Source: JAJPXC01 sp964562375 (GTDB lineage Bacteria > Bacteroidota > Bacteroidia > Bacteroidales > Muribaculaceae). Taken from it: a stretch of 64,000 bases of DNA. Numbering within the stretch: position 1 is the first letter of the stretch; every line of letters starts with the position of its first letter. The DNA is taken from the NCBI GenBank assembly GCA_964562375.1, contig CAZLSW010000004.1, positions 1 to 64,000 on the forward strand, written 5' to 3'. The position numbers and the translations under genes were made by a program. Under the pieces are notes generated by a model, which was not told where the DNA came from, did not search any database, and saw nothing but the letters and a program-made list of their open reading frames with translations. Below, piece after piece: positions 1-8,846 of this stretch.

Positions 1-102
1 CTTGATTTTCAATGAACTAAACGCAATTTTTACAAAATTTAAGAGACACTAATGAGTTTAAGCGAGAACAACAATCTATTACATTCAACTTTATCAAGTG
101 TT

Positions 103-311
103 GAAACCACGAATTAACACTAATGAGCACCAACAAATTAACAGGGTTTCTAATAAATTTTAGAGAGCTAACGCTCTTTAAATAACACTAATGCAGATAG
201 CGTTGCGTTATGGAAATTCGTGTTAATTCTTTGCGCAGCAAAGCTCAATTCTTGAATGAGGATAAAGATTAATCGCTGAATTAGTGGAAATTTGTGAAAA
301 TTAGTGGTTTC
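103..311 (+). repeat. Dispersed MITE-like element, copy 1
   Basis: Starts GAAACCACGAATTAACACTA and ends in the inverted form GTGGTTTC. Inside are two short hairpins also found in the other copies: one around AGAGCTAACGCTCT and one around TTTGCGCAGCAAAG. Four further copies lie at 33296, 39154, 60361 and 60857. This copy lacks the TGTTAATTC segment at its right end, so its right inverted repeat is slightly eroded. No open reading frame is contained. Confidence 0.85.
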
Positions 312-313
312 TT

Positions 314-360
314 GGGATAGCGTCCTCGGAGCCGCGTTGCGGCTCCTAGAGGGTTATCCC
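314..360. terminator. GC-rich hairpin, possible terminator
   Basis: GGAGCCGC (328-335) pairs with GCGGCTCC (339-346) over a 3-base loop, and the outer GGGATA...TATCCC also pairs. It lies downstream of the minus-strand gene ending near 449-559, so it could end that transcript. No T-run follows on the minus strand, so the call is weak. It could equally be a small palindromic insertion beside repeat copy 1. Confidence 0.35.
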
Positions 361-558
361 ATGCGGCTCACAAGCTAAACGAAACATAAGATGCTGGGAG
401 AATGGCCATGCCCAAACGCACAAATTTGCGGCTGTCCCGATTATGCCGTCAAAAAGTTTGGTCGGCTTGGGAGTCGGCGAGCTGGTCGCGGAGAAGGCGG
501 GCGATGTCGCGGCGCGGCTGCCGCCAGTCGGTGACTTCTTGCGCGCGCCCGGTGTCGT

Positions 559-1404
559 CTAGTTGAGGGATGGATTATCGAGGTCGGTGACGGCGTTAAG
601 GTCGTCGCGACCGCGGGCGAGGTGTCGCTCCAAAAGGCTTTGTTCGCCTTGAATGAACTGCTCAAAATCGTCGTTTTCGCGGCGCTGCTCGGCGAGGTAA
701 CCGGGGGAAATCTCCGGGTCTTCGTGAGGCTCATGGGGCTCGTAGGTGATTCCTCCGCCAAAATCCATGCAATATCTGTCTTCGGCCCAGAGTGTGATCT
801 CCTCGCGTAGAGTGTAGTGGGTGGGCGTGCTGAAGCATTCCTCCTTTTCGGCGTCGTAGGTGTACTGCACGGGCTGGTATTGCACCGATGAGATCAGCAC
901 TTGACGGGTACGCATAATCTGGTGGCAGTAACGTCCCGAAGCGGTGGCCAATACTATAAGCTCTCGCGTGTCGTCACACATGGGATGGAGTTCGAACGAC
1001 GACGGTGGCGCCACCACCGAGGCCAACGCACGTAAGGCGTATAGTTTCAAGCAGTCGAGGTAGAATTCATCCCATTCCGCTTGCCAATCAGCCTGTGACG
1101 ATAGAAGCCGGGTGCACTCCTCGACAAGAGAGCCGCTTTTTAGCAACTCATCCACCATGTCGGCCAAATAGTCAAATTTGTGGTCATTGTAGCAGATACG
1201 CAAGCTATCGGGAAAGGCCCGCATCATACTGAGCGTTTCCGCGTCGTCAGGTGGAACGACAGTGGCTGTGTCGCTCCAATCGGCACAGCCTTTTTGGCTG
1301 CTGGCCAAGCTCCCATCCTGAAGATTGACAATTACCGTTTCTCCACGGTTGAGCCTTTCGGCTATACGTGGCCACAATTGACTCCAGTCGGGTATATTGT
1401 TCAT
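559..1404 (-). CDS. Hypothetical protein, probably frameshifted near its C-terminus
   Basis: A 281-residue acidic protein that I cannot assign to a family; it has no signal peptide or membrane segment. The start is the ATG at 1402-1404 (MNNIPDWSQLW). It ends ...DLDNPSLN at a TAG (559-561). If the frame is shifted by one base just before that stop, reading continues through a plausible helical tail rich in Arg, Asp, Leu and Gln, ending at a TGA at 449-451. That tail keeps the C/G third-base preference of the gene. I infer a one-base frameshift (mutation or sequencing error) that removed about 37 C-terminal residues. It lies at the edge of the defence island, but nothing in its sequence shows a defence role. 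Confidence 0.6.
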   Translation of the reverse strand: MNNIPDWSQLWPRIAERLNRGETVIVNLQDGSLASSQKGCADWSDTATVVPPDDAETLSMMRAFPDSLRICYNDHKFDYLADMVDELLKSGSLVEECTRLLSSQADWQAEWDEFYLDCLKLYALRALASVVAPPSSFELHPMCDDTRELIVLATASGRYCHQIMRTRQVLISSVQYQPVQYTYDAEKEECFSTPTHYTLREEITLWAEDRYCMDFGGGITYEPHEPHEDPEISPGYLAEQRRENDDFEQFIQGEQSLLERHLARGRDDLNAVTDLDNPSLN

Positions 1405-1550
1405 AGTTAGGGATTTATATTTTCAAAATATGTCGCTTTATTTTCAACCAGCCTGAGAAAGGACCCAATGCTTGAGAATCTCCGTCCGGACCTCGGTTGA
1501 CGAAATCAAACATCTTCAGTTACCTATCGCAAAATACTGTGACTACATCC

Positions 1551-1759
1551 ATGGCAAAGCAGAAAGATGATGTGGAGCTGCTGCTGGAGTCGCTCGATAA
1601 GCGGCAGATGGCCGAGTTTATGCGTAAATGTTTTTGAACCGTTGGATCTTCAACTTTGCTGCCGAATAGGATGGCGAGGCATCAGATTATGGCGTCTACA
1701 ACACCTGCCCCCACGGCTGCCTCTACTGCTACGCCATCCACTCCCCCGGGGACTCTTAG
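1551..1759 (+). pseudogene. Remnants of a short N-terminal fragment and a DUF1848-type radical SAM C-terminus
   Basis: From ATG 1551 a 28-codon fragment reads MAKQKDDVELLLESLDKRQM and ends at TGA 1635; it resembles the first residues of a larger intracellular protein. About 50 bases further on, another frame reads SDYGVYNTCPHGCLYCYA (1682-1735). This is the CxxxCxxC-containing motif seen near the C-terminus of DUF1848 proteins. It is preceded by an in-frame TAG (1667) and followed by a TAG (1757). Neither piece has a complete gene around it. I read the stretch as decayed rubble of one or two genes. Confidence 0.6.
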
Positions 1760-1765
1760 TAAAAT

Positions 1766-3568
1766 CTATTTTTTGAAGATAGAAGCAAATCGACATATTC
1801 TTTTAGCGGCTTTTTCTGTGGCTTTTTGGATATCATCTTTTCCCCATTTGCCAGAGGGGTAATCTGCCAAAGTTTGTGCTAACCCGAAGGAACTGCCGAG
1901 GTACCCCTTTTTATCCTTAACCTGTGTGCCTTTCTTGGTTTGGAACCAGTTGCGCCCAATCGACTTGTTGATATCCTCCTCAAGAAGGATTTTGTTGCCC
2001 AACAAATTGACCATATCATCAAACTCCTCCTTGGACATCTGTGCATCGTTCCGAATTGTGTCGATGTCATGACCGCTGGCGGGCATTATGTGCTCGACAT
2101 TCACCTTGTCAGGCTGAAAATCGAAAGCCAATCCTCGCTCCTTGGCATACAAGTACTCGTTGAGATATACCAATATGTTTTTGTCATACTCCATGAGGTA
2201 GGACATGATCGTTGCCTCATCCCAATTAGCGTTGATGTGCCGATTGAAATCCTCTACTATCCGCTCAATGGGATAGGACGGATCGACAAGCCTGAAATTT
2301 TCGTTGAACAAGAAGGTTTTAAAGTATCTTGAGGAGTAAACGGTGTCGCCTACCTCCAGGATTGCAAACAGGCGCAGTAGGCACTCCACTATTGTGCTTA
2401 TAGAGTGGACGTTTATTTCAGCCTTAGGCAGCCTGTAAAGATAAGAGATGAGAAACAACTTGAAGTTTTCGTTGAACTTAAGCATAAGCTTGATAATCGG
2501 AACATTTTGAAGAGTGTTCCAAATATCCAAGATACATGAGAATTGCTCACAGAGGTTGGACGGATCCTCGAGCAACGAGGGATAGAGCACGGTGTAATAT
2601 TTACGCACTCCAGGCGTAGTCAACTCACCCTCGGAATATTGACGCTCCCGTGCGCGGTTGATATACATAAATTGCTGAAGGATGTTATCTATATCAACGA
2701 TTTTCTTTTGACTTAGCTCATCGGCCAAGCTGATAATGGGTTCCCAAATGGCTTTAAAGTCATCCTTATCAGAGGCGTGGGAGAATAGGTGCGCCGAGAT
2801 AATGTCGGCATCCGACAAAGGCATACCAGTGGAGTTGAGCGAGTTGAACATGGTGATGGCCTGCTCAATCTGCCAACTTTTTATTTCTATAATCTGGCAC
2901 TTGGTAAGGAACCCATTTACAAGCAGATCAAGATTGGACTCTTGATAACCTCGCAACTTCTCATAGAAAGATTTGAAATTGCGGAAGAAGTTGGTGTACT
3001 TATTGTCTTTCTGCTTCCTGGGGAAACGATACACGGCCGACTCAGCCTTGTCAAAAGTCCGAGCGTTTAAAATGCGCTGTAATTCTGATTTATGTAATTC
3101 GTTGATGGAGTCGTTTTTGAGCACCAAAACGTCCTGTGCTTTTCCCCAATCCTTTTCTATCTCGATTTGCTTGCGCACATCGGCTCGATACAAGATCTCA
3201 AATATCGAGTCAAGACTTTGTTGCAGACTCCTTTTGAGGCCAGCAGCCTCGTCAGTGTTGGGCATAGTGGCCAGAACTTCAGCAATGCGCAAGTGCATGG
3301 CCTTAAGAAGGAGTAGAAACGTTGTAGTGCGTTGTTGGCCATCGATCAGATTTAGATAGCCAGGCGTTGAACAGTCAATAATAATGGTGCCGAAAAAATA
3401 AGGGTCTTCAGCATCCTGGCTTATATACGTCTCAATATCCTGCCACAATTTATCGCAATTAATTGTAGTCCAAGAATAAGCGCGTTGATACTCCGGGATT
3501 CGGAATACTTCCGATTTCTTTAAGTACACTCCTATTGTTTGGAGTTTTGGTTCAATCTCTTTGGCCAT
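1766..3568 (-). CDS. DUF262/DUF1524 (GmrSD-like) HNH nuclease
   Basis: A protein of about 600 residues with the two-domain layout of GmrSD-type type IV restriction enzymes and related DUF262 proteins. The N-terminal DUF262 ParB-like NTPase motifs are IPEYQRAY (residues 24-31) and DGQQRTT (76-82). The C-terminal DUF1524 HNH-like nuclease motif VNVEHIMP starts near residue 489 and is followed by the NLLGNKILL/NKSIGRNW segment. I chose the ATG at 3568 (MAKEIEPKLQ) over an upstream ATG at 3664, because a consensus promoter at 3662-3693 overlaps that upstream start and would leave it untranscribed. In known members the family cleaves modified phage DNA. It stands divergent from the SNF2/Hsp70 pair across a 381-bp gap and may be independent or a third component. 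Codon use is AT-richer than in the housekeeping genes, which fits horizontal acquisition. Confidence 0.85.
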   Translation of the reverse strand: MAKEIEPKLQTIGVYLKKSEVFRIPEYQRAYSWTTINCDKLWQDIETYISQDAEDPYFFGTIIIDCSTPGYLNLIDGQQRTTTFLLLLKAMHLRIAEVLATMPNTDEAAGLKRSLQQSLDSIFEILYRADVRKQIEIEKDWGKAQDVLVLKNDSINELHKSELQRILNARTFDKAESAVYRFPRKQKDNKYTNFFRNFKSFYEKLRGYQESNLDLLVNGFLTKCQIIEIKSWQIEQAITMFNSLNSTGMPLSDADIISAHLFSHASDKDDFKAIWEPIISLADELSQKKIVDIDNILQQFMYINRARERQYSEGELTTPGVRKYYTVLYPSLLEDPSNLCEQFSCILDIWNTLQNVPIIKLMLKFNENFKLFLISYLYRLPKAEINVHSISTIVECLLRLFAILEVGDTVYSSRYFKTFLFNENFRLVDPSYPIERIVEDFNRHINANWDEATIMSYLMEYDKNILVYLNEYLYAKERGLAFDFQPDKVNVEHIMPASGHDIDTIRNDAQMSKEEFDDMVNLLGNKILLEEDINKSIGRNWFQTKKGTQVKDKKGYLGSSFGLAQTLADYPSGKWGKDDIQKATEKAAKRICRFASIFKK

Positions 3569-3661
3569 TTCAAATGAATGTTTTTCCTTGAAGGTTGAGA
3601 CATTATTGGCTGATGTTTGCCGAAATGCCCAACTATTAAGGAGATGGTTTAAGGTCACAGG

Positions 3662-3693
3662 CAAAGGTAGACATTTATTTAATGCTATGCAAC
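3662..3693 (-). promoter_or_regulatory. Promoter of the DUF262 gene
   Basis: On the minus strand GTTG (3690-3693) is separated by 20 bases from TACCTTTG (3662-3669). This matches the Bacteroidetes TTTG-N19/20-TAnnTTTG pattern with one mismatch in the -33 box. Confidence 0.6.
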
Positions 3694-3882
3694 GATTAGC
3701 CTAAATTAAATATCGCTGGCGTTCACACTGTGGTCGCCTGTAGCTACAGTTGGGCTTGATTCTCATGATGTTCATAACGAGATACCGATAGCTAAGAGGC
3801 AGTCGAAGTTACGGTTGATGGCTGTGGAGGCGCCGATGTCGTTCATGGTGGGATAAGAAAAATCAATGTATTTTCACTTTTA

Positions 3883-3914
3883 TTTGCGGATGTAGCAAAA
3901 AAGAGTTACCTTTG
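3883..3914 (+). promoter_or_regulatory. Promoter of the SNF2-Hsp70 operon
   Basis: TTTG (3883-3886), a 20-base spacer, then TACCTTTG (3907-3914): a perfect Bacteroidetes promoter about 36 bases upstream of the SNF2 start. The -7 box is identical to that of the divergent DUF262 promoter. Confidence 0.75.
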
Positions 3915-3949
3915 CGTAAAGCGACCTTAAATCCAACCACCAAAACCTC

Positions 3950-6900
3950 TTGAATGAAAAACTAATGGCAAAATTTGACAAAGGCACAATTGTCGTCAAC
4001 GTCAACACCCAAGAAAAAGGCACAATAATTTCCGCGTTACCCATGCGGCGCGGAAAGCAGTTCTACGACGTGATGATTGGCGGCCAGGTGTTGCAATGTT
4101 CCGAGAACAGCCTTATTGAGGATGTCAACCTCAGCGACCCTTTTGAGAAACTTAAGCGCGGGATATTCAGCACCTACGACGTGTTCTTGCAATCGACCAC
4201 GGCGTTCAAAATCATGAACACGAGCGTTAGCGCCATCTCCACGTTGAAGTCGTCAAAGACGTTATTCCGAGCCTACCAGTTCAAGCCGTTGTTGAAACTG
4301 CTTAACTCTCCCAATCGTAGGCTTCTCGTCGCCGATGAAGTGGGCTTGGGCAAAACGATTGAGGCCGGGCATATCATGCTTGAGCTAAAGGGACGCCGAG
4401 AGATGCGCACAGCTTTGATTATCTGCCCTATTTCCTTGCAATTAAAGTGGCAGGACGAGTTGATGGAGAAATTCAATCTGCGTTTCAAAATCTACGAATC
4501 CATGAAAGATTTGCTGGCCGATTTCAAAACACAGCCATCGGTAATGGGAATCATCAATTACGAGAAGGTGAGGATCCCGAGGGACACCAAGACCAAAGGA
4601 CACGCCGTTAAAGAGACTCTTGCAACCTATCTGGAGACTTCGGGGAGGAGTCTCGACTTACTGGTGTGCGACGAGGCCCATCGAGCCAGAAACAGCGAAA
4701 CGCAGACCTATAAAGGGATCAAAGCGTTGATGGCCAACACTAAAGCGGCTTTGTTTCTCACCGCTACCCCAATCATGATCAGTCAAGAGAATTTGTTCAA
4801 TCTGCTACGGCTGCTCAATGAGGAGGAGTACACTTCGTATTCTATCTTCCAAAACGCGCTTAGAGTCAATGAGCCGTTTATCCGCGCTCTCAGCCGGTTA
4901 AACAACCGTGAGGACTTCGCCTCAATTGCCGACGATTTGGAAAACGCCCAAGTAACCACCCTCACAGAAATCGGCGACTTTAAATATCCCGAGACGGCAA
5001 CCATCGCTAGCCGATTCAAAAGCATCCCTCTATATACTGAAATAATCAAGACACTCCGAGGAACCACGCAAAACGATGAGACCCGCGTGCAACTTCAATT
5101 TGACATCTCCTCGCTGAGCAAAATGAACAACATCTTCTCGCGCACCCGCAAGCGCGAGGTCACCAAAGATTATTCCCAAGCTGAGCGCAATCCTCATACC
5201 TATTACGTCACGCTCCACGATGACGAGCGTCAACTGTTTGACAGGATTATAGAAGAATATGTCGACGACAACTCTTATACCGATGAGTGGGGGTGCGATG
5301 TAATGCGACCCGGCACCTCACTGGGGCTTGTGCAAAGGAAACGCCAGGTGTCAAGCAGCGTCTACGCGTTCATGAACGAGGTGGAGAGCCTTAAGTCGGG
5401 GGTCGACCTTTACCGGGATCGGCCTGATGCCAAGTTGGAGAAGCTCCTGGAGATTATCGATGAGGTGGTAACACGCAACGGCAAGAAGTTGATTGTGTTC
5501 GCCCTGTTTCACAAGACCCTGTATTATCTGAAGTTGCGGTTGGCACAAAAAGGTTTCAAGAGCGTGCTGATGTATGGCGGCACATCCAACCGCGGCGAGT
5601 TGCTCATGTCGTTTAAGGACAACGACGACCTAAAGATCCTGCTCACCTCCGAGGTGGGCGGCGAAGGCTTGGATATGCAATTCTGCGATGCCATGGTCAA
5701 CTATGATCTGCCATGGAATCCCATGGTGGTGGAGCAACGTATAGGACGCATCGACCGTTTCGGACAGCAATCGCCCAAGGTCAACATCTACAACCTGATT
5801 GTGGAGGATTCTATTCAAGAGATCATATATAAGCGATTGCTCGACCGTATCGGCATCTTCCGCTCCTCGATAGGCGACCTTGAGGCTATTCTCGACCGCG
5901 ACCTCGAAAGGTCGGATATACCCTATACTAATTTGCGTGAATATTTCTCAGCGTTGGAAAAGGAACTTTACACCACAAAACTCTCCAAGGCCGAACAGGA
6001 GCGTAAAGCCAAAGACGTGGCCCAGGCATTTGTCACCGAAGAAAAAAATGCCGCCATGATTGAGGAGCAGCTCACCAACGCCTTGACCAACGATGTCTCC
6101 TTCCGCAACGAGATTGAAAAGATTCTCAACAAGAAGCAGTACGTCACCGAAAAAGAGCTTATCGTATTCGTCGAGCAATTGATAAGGCTGAAGCTCACCA
6201 CTTGCCGTCTTGAAGCGATTGACACATCTAAAGGCATCTATAAGTTCATCATCCCCAAGGCTTCTCCAAAGGCCCTAACCAATTTCTTAACCGAGTTCCA
6301 GCCATCCGACCCCGATCTGGCTTATGAGTGCGTTAATCTAAGAAACAGGCTCCGAGATCAGCTCGAAATACCGATGACCTTCAGCCAACAAACCGCCTAC
6401 GACCAAAAAGGGCTGATGTTTATCAACGCCTTTCACCCCATTATCCTTTCGGCACTGGAATATTTTAAGCGACATTGTGATTTCTCCAAAGAGGACACTT
6501 TCCGCTACGAGCTTGCTTCCGACGCTATCGCCGCGGGCGAATATTGCTTGGCAATGTATGAGCTAAGATATTACCACAACAAGTTTAATAAAGAACAGGC
6601 CTCGCAAATACTGTTCCCAGTTCTCTATGATATAACCTCACAGGAGGTTGTTGAGGATCAAGAGATTGCCAAAACTGTTTGGGGCGACGCACAGGAGAAT
6701 GCCCGTATGGTGCCAGTTGCCATGCCTTTGCCCATCGACTTGGTGGATGGGATGAAAATCGACCTTAGCGAAGCAATCGAAACTTTCGATCAAAAGATAT
6801 TTGAAAACCAACGGCGCAGAATTCAGTCGATCAAACTCCTTGACCTTCAGCGTTCCCAAGAATTCTACAAAAATCAGATAGCTCGCCAGCGGGCTATCAT

Positions 6901-7099
6901 TGAGGACAATGAATGGACCGTTGAGCATAATGCCTATTCAGAAGAGGCTAAACGCGCAAAGCAAATTCTTCCTGCACAACGAGGCCGTTTGGCCAACTTG
7001 GAAGAAGAAATGGCCAATGAGCTAAAGCGAATATCAAGCATCGACATGACACGCGCTACCCCTGTGTTGAAATCACTCAGTTATATACACGTAAACTAA
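3950..7099 (+). CDS. SNF2/RapA-like helicase of a two-gene defence-type operon
   Basis: A 1,049-residue SNF2-family ATPase. A short N-terminal domain of about 110 residues is followed by the helicase core: Walker A ADEVGLGKT (residues 128-136), DEAH box (241-244) and TATP motif III (271-274). In the second RecA-like lobe, SEVGGEGLD lies near 566-574 and QRIGRIDRFG near 595-604. The last 400 residues are charged and partly coiled and I do not recognise a domain there. The glutamine/arginine fingers are intact, so it should be an active DNA translocase. The layout resembles HepA/RapA-like proteins and SNF2 helicases of defence systems such as ZorD and DrmD, but the partners of those systems are absent. 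It ends 3 bases before the Hsp70-like gene, so the two are co-transcribed and probably act together. Its codons are AT-richer than in the core genes. Confidence 0.9.
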   Translation: MNEKLMAKFDKGTIVVNVNTQEKGTIISALPMRRGKQFYDVMIGGQVLQCSENSLIEDVNLSDPFEKLKRGIFSTYDVFLQSTTAFKIMNTSVSAISTLKSSKTLFRAYQFKPLLKLLNSPNRRLLVADEVGLGKTIEAGHIMLELKGRREMRTALIICPISLQLKWQDELMEKFNLRFKIYESMKDLLADFKTQPSVMGIINYEKVRIPRDTKTKGHAVKETLATYLETSGRSLDLLVCDEAHRARNSETQTYKGIKALMANTKAALFLTATPIMISQENLFNLLRLLNEEEYTSYSIFQNALRVNEPFIRALSRLNNREDFASIADDLENAQVTTLTEIGDFKYPETATIASRFKSIPLYTEIIKTLRGTTQNDETRVQLQFDISSLSKMNNIFSRTRKREVTKDYSQAERNPHTYYVTLHDDERQLFDRIIEEYVDDNSYTDEWGCDVMRPGTSLGLVQRKRQVSSSVYAFMNEVESLKSGVDLYRDRPDAKLEKLLEIIDEVVTRNGKKLIVFALFHKTLYYLKLRLAQKGFKSVLMYGGTSNRGELLMSFKDNDDLKILLTSEVGGEGLDMQFCDAMVNYDLPWNPMVVEQRIGRIDRFGQQSPKVNIYNLIVEDSIQEIIYKRLLDRIGIFRSSIGDLEAILDRDLERSDIPYTNLREYFSALEKELYTTKLSKAEQERKAKDVAQAFVTEEKNAAMIEEQLTNALTNDVSFRNEIEKILNKKQYVTEKELIVFVEQLIRLKLTTCRLEAIDTSKGIYKFIIPKASPKALTNFLTEFQPSDPDLAYECVNLRNRLRDQLEIPMTFSQQTAYDQKGLMFINAFHPIILSALEYFKRHCDFSKEDTFRYELASDAIAAGEYCLAMYELRYYHNKFNKEQASQILFPVLYDITSQEVVEDQEIAKTVWGDAQENARMVPVAMPLPIDLVDGMKIDLSEAIETFDQKIFENQRRRIQSIKLLDLQRSQEFYKNQIARQRAIIEDNEWTVEHNAYSEEAKRAKQILPAQRGRLANLEEEMANELKRISSIDMTRATPVLKSLSYIHVN

Positions 7100-7102
7100 T
7101 CC

Positions 7103-8731
7103 TTGACCATGAGCTACGTTATAGGGTTTGACTTAGGCACCCATCAAACCAAGATATGCGTGCAGGATGCTAGCAATCCCGCCGAAAAGACCTACAAATT
7201 TTTCGATTTTGTACTCCCCGACGGCACTATTTCCCATCTGTTCCCCTCGCTGGTGCAAGTCAATCGCGACCACACAGTGAGATACGGGGCCATCGAAGAG
7301 GACGACTGTCTGGTTATCGGAGGAAACGCCGGAGCCCGTCCCCAATTGGCATTAACAGTCGAGTTGCCACCTTTTGTTGCGCCTAAGCGTCCTAAGGTGA
7401 CCAATTATCCCCCGAAGCCCAAGTTCGACCCGTGGATTGACTCGTTAAAGAAACTCAAAGGCCAGAAAACCGATTTAGACCTCTGGAAGGAGGAATGCGC
7501 AAAAATCGACGCGAAAGCCGAGAGGGAATGGCAAAAACAATGCGACCAACAGCGAGCGCAGTACAACAAAGACGCAGCAACCATCCGAAGTGAAAACGAT
7601 GCCATCCGGAAGCAGTATCAAGCAGCTTTGGCCCAATGGGAAAAGGACAGCAAAGAGGAAAAACTCCTCTTCCGCTATTTCAAGCTACACGCCTTTACCG
7701 GAGAAGGTGTATGGGAACACAACAGCATAAAAAGTGACGATGTAAGCGTTTGGTATATAACCTACATTCTGTGCCTGTTGCGCGAAGAATATGGCGACGA
7801 TTTTGTAGTGCAATTCGGAGTGCCATGTGGAGCCACTGGCACCCAAATCGACAAAAACATCACCCGACGCGCTTATCGAATCTACATCGCAGCCGCCGAT
7901 CTGCTTGAGCATTTTGACTCAATCGACTCATTTTTAGCCACGCCGTACGAGGAGTTACTCCAACTCACAAAGTATAAAAAAATCACCGAAGATGTAATCG
8001 ATCAATACTACTTTGACGATATACCCGAAGCCTTTGCCGGCCTAGTGGCTGTAACTCTTCAAAAGAAGCTTGACCGAGGATTCCACCTTTTGGTCGACAT
8101 TGGCGGGGGTACCACCGATTTGGCCCTCTTCTGCATCCCCGAGAACCAAGTGCCCGATGTGCTGTACGTAACATCGTTTCCCAACGGCATCAACTCTATC
8201 CTACAACAGGCCTCACAACAGCATGGAATAGAGATTCCCCATCTGCAACAAGCCTTTTTGAACAACCCAAGTCATAAATACTTTCAGAAAGCGATCCCAT
8301 TATATAAACAAAAGTTGCTCGCCAAGGGACAACACATAGCCGACACCATCGACCGTGCTTTCCTCAGCTCCTACAGTCACCATGGGCGCAAAATATCCGA
8401 GCTCCACAATGCTCTCGACGACCAGCCAGTGATCTTTGGCGGAGGTGGAGGCGCATTCCAAGAATTGCACACCCCCATGCAGCGATTTAACGATATTCGT
8501 CGCATTGATAAGTCGATGCTCTCAATCCGTAATTTGTTGACCCACGACATCAACGACCAGCAATTTACCATCCTCGCCACCTCCTACGGATTAGCATCAT
8601 ACGAGAAAGACCCATATTCTGGAGGCATCAAATGCACCCACATCTCCCGAGCATTCCAAACGTTCTTGCCCCAGAAGAGGCAACACACAACCTCCCATAC
8701 TGGCTACGAGCATGGCCTAACCGATATGTAA
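7103..8731 (+). CDS. Hsp70/actin-fold ATPase partnered with the SNF2 helicase
   Basis: A 542-residue protein with the nucleotide-binding signature of the Hsp70/actin/sugar-kinase superfamily: phosphate-1 loop GFDLGTHQTK (residues 8-17), phosphate-2 loop VDIGGGTTDLAL (about 331-342) and an adenosine-type GGGGGAF loop (about 446-452). Residues 110-190 form a highly charged, Lys/Gln/Glu-rich coiled-coil insertion, where DnaK has none. There is no substrate-binding domain or lid, so it is not a DnaK. The start may be M1 or M3 (MSYVIGFDLG). It follows the SNF2 gene by 3 bases and converges on the type I restriction operon, with 115 bases between the stop codons and no clear terminator. I infer that it senses or regulates the helicase, but the function is unknown. 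Confidence 0.85.
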   Translation: MTMSYVIGFDLGTHQTKICVQDASNPAEKTYKFFDFVLPDGTISHLFPSLVQVNRDHTVRYGAIEEDDCLVIGGNAGARPQLALTVELPPFVAPKRPKVTNYPPKPKFDPWIDSLKKLKGQKTDLDLWKEECAKIDAKAEREWQKQCDQQRAQYNKDAATIRSENDAIRKQYQAALAQWEKDSKEEKLLFRYFKLHAFTGEGVWEHNSIKSDDVSVWYITYILCLLREEYGDDFVVQFGVPCGATGTQIDKNITRRAYRIYIAAADLLEHFDSIDSFLATPYEELLQLTKYKKITEDVIDQYYFDDIPEAFAGLVAVTLQKKLDRGFHLLVDIGGGTTDLALFCIPENQVPDVLYVTSFPNGINSILQQASQQHGIEIPHLQQAFLNNPSHKYFQKAIPLYKQKLLAKGQHIADTIDRAFLSSYSHHGRKISELHNALDDQPVIFGGGGGAFQELHTPMQRFNDIRRIDKSMLSIRNLLTHDINDQQFTILATSYGLASYEKDPYSGGIKCTHISRAFQTFLPQKRQHTTSHTGYEHGLTDM

Positions 8732-8846
8732 TCGCCCTCTTCCTTTGTTCTATTCAGAAGGGGGTGGTGGCGACGGCGTTCATGGCGATGGTGACCATCA
8801 TCTCTTTCTCTGCCCGGCGTTGTGGGGTTGATTTTATGCGTCGGTT

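Larger units (their letters stand above)
1..448. other. Intergenic region at window start
   Basis: No convincing protein-coding frame is seen here. The stretch contains one copy of the dispersed 210-bp repeat and a GC-rich hairpin, listed separately. Bases 1-102 are AT-rich with no recognisable feature. Confidence 0.6.
3569..3949. other. Divergent promoter region between DUF262 and SNF2 genes
   Basis: The gap holds two back-to-back Bacteroidetes promoters, one for each flanking gene. On the minus strand around 3780-3850 a short open stretch reads SYPTMNDIGASTAINRNFDC. It has gene-like codon choice but no continuation and may be a leftover of a lost gene. No other feature is seen. Confidence 0.5.

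Noticed and set aside
103..311. Small protein or tRNA in the 210-bp element
   Set aside because: No frame is conserved among the five copies and no cloverleaf or CCA end is visible.
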